From an uncultured Blautia sp. (GTDB lineage: Bacteria; Bacillota; Clostridia; Lachnospirales; Lachnospiraceae): DNA of 12,182 nucleotides. Position 1 is the stretch's first letter; the number at the start of each line of letters is the position of its first letter. The position numbers and the translations under genes are program-made. The stretch lies in assembly GCA_934402155.1 (NCBI GenBank), contig CAKRTP010000056.1, forward strand, positions 1 through 12,182, given 5' to 3'. This document shows positions 7,092-12,182 of the stretch, in pieces. A model generated the notes under the pieces. That model made no database searches. It worked only from the letters and a program-made list of their open reading frames with translations, and was not told where the DNA came from.

Positions 7092-7871
7092 TTAATTCTG
7101 ATCATCTGATACTTCTCCGGTAAATCTCATCCGGATCGAATAATCAGATCCTCTCAGCTCATCTGTACATGCTGGATCCGTTCCTTCCATCCAGATGTGA
7201 ACCTTTATTTCTTTATCCTTCCCTTCCTTCAGAAAAAACATGGCATTATTTTCATTCACCTTCATCGCTGAAGCTTCCGGAAGGCCAAATGTCTTTATCG
7301 TTCCTTCTGTACTGCCCGTATCGTCCAGTCCCGGATCGTAGTTCCAGATCTTTCCATCTGCGGAAAAAGCGATCCTCATGGAATCCGGCAGTGCACTGTT
7401 CTGTGAGCTGACTGCCGTTCCGTCTTCTGTATCTGAACTGCTGTCTGCACTTGTAAGATGAACAGTCATATCTTTTGCTGCCATAAAGTGAAGCGTAAAC
7501 TCAAGATATGCACCACTCGTACTCTGAACCGTTTTGCCATTTTCATAGGTAAAATTCTCACAATCTGATGTCGTCACCGGTTCCAGAGGAGTCGTCTCCA
7601 TGGAAAATCCCTTTTCCTTTTGGATCTGCTCCGCGATCTGCTCAAATGACAATGTCTTTACATACTGATCGATCGTATCATGCGGTTCAAGGTCTATCCT
7701 CAGATCCGCATCTGCTATGATATCCAGGCTCATCGTTTTGACTTTTGCCCTGTCCGCAATGGAAAACCACGCTACAGTGGCTGCCGTCACAGCCACAAAA
7801 GCCAGAAGGACAAGCAGTATTGATGTGTACAGTCTGTTCTGAACAGTTCTGTCTTTTTCTTTGTTGTTCAT
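7092..7871 (-). CDS. TasA/camelysin-like surface protein with SipW-type signal segment (smaller paralogue)
   Basis: The 259-residue product has a basic N-terminus, a hydrophobic helix at about residues 14-31 and AATVAWFSI (30-38), a variant of TYAWF with Val for Tyr. Cleavage after A34 is expected. The exported part has YLEFTLHFM (122-130), a strand with R166 (SMRIAF), the linker DDTGSTEG (183-190) and the motif MEGTDPAC (228-235). The first Cys of the CxxxC pair is Thr here, so the disulphide predicted for the three preceding proteins cannot form. The start ATG overlaps the previous stop as ATGA, and AAAGGGG lies upstream with normal spacing. A hairpin follows the gene before the signal peptidase gene. 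Probably a minor or specialised subunit; this is inference. Confidence 0.75.
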   Translation of the reverse strand: MNNKEKDRTVQNRLYTSILLVLLAFVAVTAATVAWFSIADRAKVKTMSLDIIADADLRIDLEPHDTIDQYVKTLSFEQIAEQIQKEKGFSMETTPLEPVTTSDCENFTYENGKTVQSTSGAYLEFTLHFMAAKDMTVHLTSADSSSDTEDGTAVSSQNSALPDSMRIAFSADGKIWNYDPGLDDTGSTEGTIKTFGLPEASAMKVNENNAMFFLKEGKDKEIKVHIWMEGTDPACTDELRGSDYSIRMRFTGEVSDDQN

Positions 7872-8734
7872 GCCTGTGCCCCTTTCCGGCCAAGCACACC
7901 GTAAAATCCAAGCTGCAGATCCGCTGTGCCGTATTGTATATCATTGGAGCAGTCCGGGTCACAGCCTTCTATGTAAAAATATATATCAACCGTATATATT
8001 TTGTTGAACTGCATATTCAGAAGTGCTCTGTCAGGAACTTCCACAGAATCGTCTGTAAAACTGACCGTATATTCACTCACGGAGGAAGCCGGATCGGAAA
8101 CTGCTCTGATATTTCCGCTTCTGTATGACAGTACCTGATCTCTTCCAAGTGTCTGTCCATTGACGACTGTATTATAAACCTGCTGGTTCGAAGCATTCTG
8201 ACTCTCACTTAATTTCAGGATGACTGCTGAAGAATAGTCTCCGTCAAATACAAGTCCAAGTCTTGCAGCATTTATCATCTGTCCGGATACTTTTTCACCA
8301 AGCAGACCTTCACTCTGATCGAGATAAAGCTTCATGGTGCTTCCTGCATCCAGTTCTTCCCCTGCTGCACGGATATAAATCCGTCCATGATAGTAATAAT
8401 CTTCGTTCTTTACCATCTCAAACGAAGAAGCCATTCCGGAATCTGTAAATGGTGAATAGACAAAGTTCTGCAGATCATCCGTCGAAACCGGAAGAAGATA
8501 TTCTGCATCTGTCTGATTCACCTGCGTGATCTCTGCGGTCTGCGAATCCCTGAAACTGCTTCCGCCTGTACTGCTGAGCTGAAGTTCCAGCTTTTCCTCT
8601 CCTGTTCTTGCTGTCGCGGCATTTGTCGAAACTGCCCGGTTAAAGGTAAACCATGCATAGGTGAGAAAAGCTGCTGCAAACAGAACAAAGATTATTGTTA
8701 CCGTCAGAAACCAGGTTTTGAAACTACGCTTCAT
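7868..8734 (-). CDS. TasA/camelysin-like surface protein with SipW-type signal segment
   Basis: The 288-residue product begins MKRSFKTWFL and has a hydrophobic helix at about residues 8-24 followed by LTYAWFTF (24-31), with likely cleavage after A27. The mature part has HGRIYIRAAG (116-125), a strand with R158 (AARLGLVF) and IEGCDPDC (255-262), then the final strand ADLQLGFYGV. These blocks line up in order with those of the neighbouring surface proteins, so I read it as a diverged paralogue. Cys258 and Cys262 are its only obvious pair. An alternative ATG three codons upstream (8743) is disfavoured by the AAGGAG spacing. The stop codon overlaps the start of the next gene as ATGA, which suggests translational coupling. 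Its specific role within a fibre is not known. Confidence 0.76.
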   Translation of the reverse strand: MKRSFKTWFLTVTIIFVLFAAAFLTYAWFTFNRAVSTNAATARTGEEKLELQLSSTGGSSFRDSQTAEITQVNQTDAEYLLPVSTDDLQNFVYSPFTDSGMASSFEMVKNEDYYYHGRIYIRAAGEELDAGSTMKLYLDQSEGLLGEKVSGQMINAARLGLVFDGDYSSAVILKLSESQNASNQQVYNTVVNGQTLGRDQVLSYRSGNIRAVSDPASSVSEYTVSFTDDSVEVPDRALLNMQFNKIYTVDIYFYIEGCDPDCSNDIQYGTADLQLGFYGVLGRKGAQA

Positions 8735-8739
8735 GGCAG

Positions 8740-9603
8740 TCATTCTCCTTTCTCATTCTCCGCCAGATCCACACCGGCAAATGCAAGCTGAATCTGTGAA
8801 TCCCTGTTCTGTACAGAATTTGAGCACTGTTCATCGCAGCCTTCCAGATAAAGCCAGTATTCAACTTCTGCCACTTCATCCTTGTTCAGCTGTGCCAGCA
8901 TCTGATTCCCATCCTTATATACATCCTCGGAATCACCATTTCCTGCCATATATGCTGTGATCTCCTCTGCCGGGTCATCCGCATAAACAGGCTTTCCATT
9001 ATCAGATATGTCTGAAACTACTGTCGAAGCCTTTGGAACTGTCAGCGTTGACTGTGCCCCGGATGTACTTCCCATATCATCCAGTTTCCAGATAAATGTT
9101 TTGTTTCCTTCGTGTGATGTGATCTTCATTCCGAGTCTCATTGCAGCCAATGACTGCTCATCACTTCCAAGCTTCAGTGCTTCTCTGTTGAAATATACTC
9201 TGCATGGTGCATTCTGGCACTGCAGATAAACAGTTCCATGCAGTGTATCCTGGTCTACTCTGCTGTCAGCGTTGTCGTAGAGTATCGCGATACCCTTTTT
9301 ATTTTGGGCAGTTGCCCTGTAAAAATGCTCCAGATTTCCTGTAGAGAGTGGTTTCATTGATTCAGGGTTTCCGCTCAGTACCAGATCGCAGGTTTTTTCA
9401 AATGGTCCGTTCTTATCTGTCGATATCATCAGAACCGTGTCGCCCTCGCTGACTGTTCCTGCCATCGGAGTCACATTGGTGGAATGCATCCCTGTAAGTG
9501 AAAACCAGGCATAAGTGGAACCTGTCGCAGCTGCCAGAAGAAACAAAATCCACAGTACAGCTTTCAGAAATGATTTTTTTAACTGATCAACTTCTCTGTT
9601 CAA
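8740..9603 (-). CDS. TasA/camelysin-like surface protein with SipW-type signal segment
   Basis: The 287-residue product starts at TTG (9603-9601), supported by GGAG 7 bases upstream; there is no good ATG nearby. A hydrophobic helix at about residues 11-28 runs into GSTYAWFSL (29-35), the predicted SipW-type processing site after A32. The extracellular part includes DTVLMISTDK (55-64), HGTVYLQ (122-128), a strand with R156 (AMRLGM) and the motif EGCDEQC (254-260) before a final strand IQLAFAG. The Cys256/Cys260 pair matches that of the preceding gene product. The linker DDMGSTSG (175-182) resembles DDTGSTEG in the protein two genes downstream, pointing to common ancestry. It follows the first operon gene after 21 bases. 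Likely exported and either released or held at the surface; enzymatic activity is not suggested. Confidence 0.76.
   Translation of the reverse strand: MNREVDQLKKSFLKAVLWILFLLAAATGSTYAWFSLTGMHSTNVTPMAGTVSEGDTVLMISTDKNGPFEKTCDLVLSGNPESMKPLSTGNLEHFYRATAQNKKGIAILYDNADSRVDQDTLHGTVYLQCQNAPCRVYFNREALKLGSDEQSLAAMRLGMKITSHEGNKTFIWKLDDMGSTSGAQSTLTVPKASTVVSDISDNGKPVYADDPAEEITAYMAGNGDSEDVYKDGNQMLAQLNKDEVAEVEYWLYLEGCDEQCSNSVQNRDSQIQLAFAGVDLAENEKGE
8745..8750 (-). promoter_or_regulatory. Ribosome binding site deciding the start at 8734
   Basis: AAGGAG on the minus strand lies 10 bases upstream of ATG 8734 but only 1 base upstream of ATG 8743. The second spacing is too short for initiation, so the downstream ATG is preferred, although the ATG at 8743 would form an ATGA overlap with the preceding stop codon. 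Confidence 0.75.
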
Positions 9604-9624
9604 AACCTTTCTCCTCTGTTATCT

Positions 9625-10503
9625 TTATTTCACAATTCCTGCAAAGGATACAGAAAGGTTCTTAAGTGTCTGACTGCAAAGGTTTATGGTACAATCCTCA
9701 TCACAGCCCTCCAGCCAGATATAAAGATCGATCTGCACCGGCTCACCGGCTGCCCCATTCTTTCCTGAGGTTGTGCACAACTTCAATGATTTCTGCTTCA
9801 GACTGACACTTCCTGTGTTTTTGTTATAGTTACAATAGGCATCTGAGGTGTACGGTGTAAAAGATACTGTGGTCCCGTCTGTCCTGGTGCAGTCAAGTAC
9901 ATCTCCTTCTTTGCCGGTAGCTGTATTATATTCCGCCTCCGGATTTTTCTTGTCACTGATCACAAAAATATATTCTCCGTCCATGGGCTGATCCTGCCCG
10001 GCCTTATGTACCACAAATCCTGCACGGATTGCAGAAGAAATCGGTCTCTCCTCGTCACTGTCCTCAAAACCGATATCTGCAATATAAATATCCGTCGGGT
10101 TCCCGTTGCTTCTGAGAAACAGACTCGTTTTGTAATAATCTGTATAATTTCCCCTGCCAAACAGATTCGCCACCAGATTTGGCTGATTCTCTGTTCCGTT
10201 GGTAAAACCAAGTACTTTTTGAAATCCTCCGCTTATTCTGTTTGTAGAAACGGGATTCAGCTGTCCTGCAAAGCTGTCCAGCACCGCCGCTGAACCATAA
10301 GTTCCATCATAGGCATTGCTGATCTGCAGATTAACACCTGCTCCTGCCGCCATGCGAACCTTCGTTGTATGACGTCCGGTATTGTATACATACCAGGCGT
10401 AGGTTGCCGATACGACAGCCAGCAGTGCAATAAACAGTGCAACTGTACCTGACGTAAGTTTGCCTCTGAGCTGTTTTCTGTCTGAAATCGTCTGTTCAAT
10501 CAT
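9625..10503 (-). CDS. TasA/camelysin-like surface protein with SipW-type signal segment (first operon gene)
   Basis: The 292-residue product has a basic N-terminus, a hydrophobic helix at about residues 18-34 and the motif SATYAWYVY (32-40). This resembles B. subtilis TasA, where SipW cuts within a TWA-AF sequence, so cleavage after TYA (residue 36) is expected. The rest looks like an extracellular beta-rich domain: SLFLRSNG (127-134), a strand with R160 (AIRAGF) and the C-terminal motif EGCDEDC (265-271), which recurs in other proteins of this operon. Cys267 and Cys271 could form a disulphide. I chose ATG 10503 because it lies downstream of the predicted transcription start. GTG at 10521 is an in-frame alternative, with AAGGG close upstream; the best Shine-Dalgarno-like bases, AGGTGG, are 14 bases before ATG 10503, so the start is uncertain by six codons. 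Role inferred: a fibre or surface-layer subunit. Confidence 0.75.
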   Translation of the reverse strand: MIEQTISDRKQLRGKLTSGTVALFIALLAVVSATYAWYVYNTGRHTTKVRMAAGAGVNLQISNAYDGTYGSAAVLDSFAGQLNPVSTNRISGGFQKVLGFTNGTENQPNLVANLFGRGNYTDYYKTSLFLRSNGNPTDIYIADIGFEDSDEERPISSAIRAGFVVHKAGQDQPMDGEYIFVISDKKNPEAEYNTATGKEGDVLDCTRTDGTTVSFTPYTSDAYCNYNKNTGSVSLKQKSLKLCTTSGKNGAAGEPVQIDLYIWLEGCDEDCTINLCSQTLKNLSVSFAGIVK

Positions 10504-10559
10504 CTCGGAGATTACGCCCACCTTCCCTTCTTTCTGAATAGTTACAATTATTCTATAAT

Positions 10560-10588
10560 ATAATATCATATTGTTTTTCATTCAGCAA
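10560..10588 (-). promoter_or_regulatory. Predicted sigma-A promoter of the surface-protein/SipW operon
   Basis: On the minus strand TTGCTG (10588-10583) and TATTAT (10565-10560) are separated by exactly 17 bases. Transcription would start near 10553. The box lies directly after the terminator of the upstream gene and just before the first gene of a long unidirectional cluster in which no other clear promoter was seen. An in-frame ATG at 10581 falls between -35 and -10 and so cannot be the start codon if this promoter is used. Confidence 0.68.
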
Positions 10589-10609
10589 TGTATCATATTT
10601 ACAGATTTT

Positions 10610-10627
10610 CTCGTTTAAATAAACAAG
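10610..10627. promoter_or_regulatory. 18-bp dyad upstream of operon promoter, possible regulator site
   Basis: The sequence CTCGTTTAAATAAACAAG has two half-sites, CTCGTTTA and TAAACAAG, which are inverted repeats with one mismatch around a central AA. Its centre is about 65 bases upstream of the predicted start of the surface-protein operon. That placement is typical for an activator contacting RNA polymerase from upstream. The region is AT-rich, so chance is possible, and no regulator gene lies in the window. Confidence 0.4.
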
Positions 10628-10646
10628 ATGAACAAAATATAAAGTT

Positions 10647-10689
10647 AAAAAAAATCTGATCTCCACTTATCAGTGAAAATCAGATTTTT
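10647..10689 (-). terminator. Rho-independent terminator of the SH3b protein gene
   Basis: An 11-bp perfect inverted repeat pairs AAAAATCTGAT (10650-10660) with ATCAGATTTTT (10679-10689). An inner CACT/AGTG pairing (10664-10667 with 10672-10675) extends it. On the minus strand a run of eight T follows the stem (10654-10647). It starts 4 bases after the SH3b stop codon and isolates that gene from the operon that follows. With A/T runs on both sides it could also act on plus-strand transcripts, but none are evident. Confidence 0.88.
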
Positions 10690-10692
10690 ATA

Positions 10693-11748
10693 TCAGCGTT
10701 TCTTATAATGATAGATCAGAACACCCGCTGCTGCGAGAACTGCGATCACCGCGATCCAGATAAAAGGTTTCCTGCTTTCGGAAGTTTCTTTTGCTGTTAC
10801 TGTCTGACCGGAAGCCTGAACATTATCCTTATCTGTCTCTTCAGGAGCTTCTGTCTCCTGCGCCTTTGTTGGTTCAGGGGTTTCTGTTGGTACAGGAGTC
10901 TCTGTTGGTGCAGGGGTCTCTGTTGGCGCCGGAGTCTCTGTCGGTGCAGGGGTCTCTGTTGGCACCGGAGTCTCTGTCGGTGCAGGGGTCTCCGTTGGTG
11001 CAGGAGTCTCTGTCGGTGTCCCTGTTACTGCCGGGGTCTCTGACACTGCTTTCGTTTCTGCCGATGCTTCTGAAGTTTCCGGTACCGGTACCATATCCAG
11101 GGATTCTGCTGAATTCTCATAAGTACCATGTTCTTTCGCCCACTCTTCAGTCTTCTCCAGATCTACCCAGCCTTCTGTGCCATCAATTGTCGTAACGCCC
11201 CAGTGGCTGCCGTCAACAAGCTCTGCATCCTGTGTGATATGAAGTGTCTCACCATTCTGAATATCACGGACTCCCGGAACTTCGCCGTACTTGGTTCCCG
11301 GACCCTGATAGAGTTTCTGGCTTCCATCCTCTGAATAAGCCTTAACATCGTAGTCTGCATTATAATCTACATTGTCTCTGCCTGCAATATACAGCTCCGA
11401 TTCAATCGCTTCCTTGCGGGACTGTGCCGGTCTGCAGTCATCCAGCGGCACATAACCATGCATACCATGATACTCCGTATATCCCCAGGTTCTGTTGTTG
11501 GCCGGATCTTCAGTCTCTCCCTCAATATGTAATGCTGTGCCATTTGGAATCTGGCTGTCATTTAATTTCGCTGAATTCATATCCGGCAGGGAATAGATAT
11601 CAATTCCTCCCTCACTGGATTCTACGATCATGTAATAGTCTGTTTTATATTCAGGCTGCTGCTTCTCCTGCAGCACATCTGCCATAACATTTACACTCAT
11701 CAGAAGTCCCAGCATAACGACCAGAATGCTCTTTATTATTTTTTTCAT
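10693..11748 (-). CDS. Secreted SH3b-domain protein with PTETP-repeat stalk and C-terminal membrane anchor
   Basis: The 351-residue product starts MKKIIKSILVVMLGLLMS, a typical Sec signal peptide with likely cleavage after VMA (residue 23). Two bacterial SH3-like segments follow at about residues 36-104 and 133-197, with the usual endings GYVPL and GWVDL; the second also has the QGPGTKYG segment. A low-complexity stalk at about residues 240-295 holds eight PTETP units. A hydrophobic helix, FIWIAVIAVLAAAGVLIYHY, ends in KKR at the C-terminus and would hold the protein on the outer face of the membrane. No LPxTG sortase signal is visible. SH3b domains often bind cell-wall peptides, so a wall-facing sensor or adhesin role is plausible, but no catalytic domain is seen. 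The start is chosen at 11748 because GGAG lies 8 bases upstream; an in-frame ATG 10 codons earlier (11778) has no such support. The gene is monocistronic, with its own promoter and terminator. Confidence 0.85.
   Translation of the reverse strand: MKKIIKSILVVMLGLLMSVNVMADVLQEKQQPEYKTDYYMIVESSEGGIDIYSLPDMNSAKLNDSQIPNGTALHIEGETEDPANNRTWGYTEYHGMHGYVPLDDCRPAQSRKEAIESELYIAGRDNVDYNADYDVKAYSEDGSQKLYQGPGTKYGEVPGVRDIQNGETLHITQDAELVDGSHWGVTTIDGTEGWVDLEKTEEWAKEHGTYENSAESLDMVPVPETSEASAETKAVSETPAVTGTPTETPAPTETPAPTETPVPTETPAPTETPAPTETPAPTETPVPTETPEPTKAQETEAPEETDKDNVQASGQTVTAKETSESRKPFIWIAVIAVLAAAGVLIYHYKKR
10870..11017 (-). repeat. 18-bp tandem repeats encoding PTETP(A/V) units
   Basis: About eight copies of an 18-base unit (plus-strand form close to GGTGCAGGGGTCTCTGTT) encode successive PTETPA or PTETPV hexapeptides in the SH3b protein. 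Copies differ mostly at silent or A/V positions. Such Pro/Thr stalks usually space a domain away from the membrane through the cell wall. Copy number is expected to vary between strains through slippage or recombination. Confidence 0.9.
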
Positions 11749-11793
11749 TTTATCGTCTCCCGTATGATTTGATCCCAAAAAGTTTCTGCTCCT

Positions 11794-11822
11794 ATCATAC
11801 CATACTAAAGCTCTAATGGTAA
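11794..11822 (-). promoter_or_regulatory. Predicted sigma-A promoter (extended -10) for the SH3b protein gene
   Basis: On the minus strand a -35-like TTACCA (11822-11817) is followed by a 17-base spacer and -10 TATGAT (11799-11794), preceded by TGG, which gives an extended -10 element. Transcription would begin near 11787, giving an untranslated leader of about 39 bases before the ATG at 11748. It lies between the fucI terminator and the SH3b gene, so it explains separate transcription of that gene. The -35 is only a partial match, which an extended -10 tolerates. Confidence 0.6.
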
Positions 11823-11878
11823 TCCTTTTTTGCTATAAAAAGCATATTTTTTTCGACATCATCAATGATTGAACCGAC

Positions 11879-11915
11879 AAAAAAGAAGCATCCCCGGGGA
11901 AATCTCCGGGGATGC
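11879..11915 (-). terminator. Rho-independent terminator of the fucose isomerase gene
   Basis: Perfect 10-bp inverted repeat, GCATCCCCGG (11888-11897) and CCGGGGATGC (11906-11915), with an 8-base loop. Read on the minus strand it is followed directly by TTCTTTTTT (11887-11879). It lies 39 bases after the isomerase stop codon. The GC-rich stem and U-tract make this a textbook intrinsic terminator. Confidence 0.92.
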
Positions 11916-11954
11916 CTGAATCATGGCAATTATAATTGATTCCTTAGTTAATTA

Positions 11955-12182
11955 TTATTTGTACAGAGGTCCGTAGTTCTTGCAAGCGCGGAAGTCTGCA
12001 CCTTCTTTATCCATTCCAAATGCATTCCATGCTGCCGGACGATAGATATCTTTTTCCGGAACGTTGTGCATGGATACCGGAATACGAAGCATTGAGCACA
12101 TTGTGATCAGGTCAGCTCCGATATGTCCATAGGAGATAGCACCGTGGTTAGCTCCCCAGTTGTTCATTACATCATAAGCTGT
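11955..12182 (-). CDS. fucI: L-fucose isomerase, C-terminal part (5' end outside window)
   Basis: L-fucose isomerase interconverts L-fucose and L-fuculose, the first step of cytoplasmic fucose catabolism. Only the last 75 codons lie in the window, ending at TAA (11957-11955). The visible protein begins [20 protein letters not shown] and continues with [33 protein letters not shown] and ends [10 protein letters not shown] recognise this as the conserved C-terminus of FucI, including the [16 protein letters not shown] stretch that is near identical in E. coli FucI. It is followed by its own terminator, so it is not part of the downstream surface-protein operon. Gut Clostridia use this enzyme on fucose from mucin or plant glycans. 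The frame is open to the right edge. Related arabinose/fucose isomerase paralogues are the main alternative, but the match is strong. Confidence 0.93.
   Translation of the reverse strand, partial: TAYDVMNNWGANHGAISYGHIGADLITMCSMLRIPVSMHNVPEKDIYRPAAWNAFGMDKEGADFRACKNYGPLYK

Noticed and set aside
10504..10581. N-terminal extension of the first surface protein beginning at ATG 10581
   Set aside because: The ATG lies between the predicted -35 and -10 boxes, upstream of the likely transcription start, and has no ribosome binding site. The next usable starts are GTG 10521 and ATG 10503.
10693..10790. Sortase anchoring of the SH3b protein
   Set aside because: The C-terminus has a hydrophobic helix and a basic tail, but no LPxTG-like motif precedes it.
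10870..11017. CRISPR-like array
   Set aside because: The units are contiguous, without unique spacers, and stay in frame as PTETP coding sequence.
10708..11195. Long plus-strand open frames rich in Leu, Cys or Arg across the PTETP repeats
   Set aside because: They are antisense shadows of the repeat-coding region, are low in complexity because the repeat is, and have no ribosome binding sites. The minus-strand frame has a signal peptide, domains and an anchor.

Overview
The window looks like chromosomal DNA from a Gram-positive gut anaerobe of the Clostridia, most likely Lachnospiraceae. This rests on moderate GC content, strong AAGGAG-type ribosome binding sites, tightly packed genes, Clostridia-style surface proteins (SH3b domains, a PTETP-repeat stalk, TYAWF signal peptides) and an L-fucose isomerase gene. 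The genus cannot be fixed from the sequence. Every recognisable gene lies on the minus strand, so transcription runs from high to low coordinates.

Layout in transcription order. (1) 12182-11955: the C-terminal end of L-fucose isomerase, closed by a strong intrinsic terminator. (2) 11748-10693: a secreted, C-terminally membrane-anchored protein with two SH3b-like domains and a PTETP stalk, with its own promoter and terminator. (3) From a well-formed promoter at 10560-10588, a run of ten tightly spaced genes, with an eleventh at the left edge: four membrane/secreted proteins with a SipW-type (TasA/camelysin-like) signal segment, a SipW-type signal peptidase with a coiled-coil tail, a membrane-anchored McrB-like AAA+ ATPase, a DUF2357-like protein with a long coiled coil, a second SipW-type signal peptidase, a PilZ (c-di-GMP receptor) protein and a non-cleavable membrane-anchored TasA/camelysin-like protein. 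After a 220-base leader containing a predicted three-way-junction RNA comes the start of a further TYAWF-type protein, cut off by the window edge.

How the genes may work together (inference). The TYAWF proteins are probable substrates of the two signal peptidases, which would release them to build an extracellular fibre or surface layer. The last gene, with the best ribosome binding site and its own structured leader, could be the abundant subunit. The McrB-like ATPase and its coiled-coil partner resemble a McrBC-type pair, but no nuclease motif is visible and the ATPase is tied to the membrane. They may act as an energy-using assembly or control module for surface export, with PilZ linking it to c-di-GMP. 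Five proteins in the operon share a C-terminal E-G-x-D-x-x-C motif and an upstream arginine-containing strand, which suggests that they arose by duplication. The combination of two SipW peptidases, a paralogous substrate set, a McrB-like ATPase with a nuclease-less partner, and PilZ is the most interesting content here. I do not know of a described function for it.
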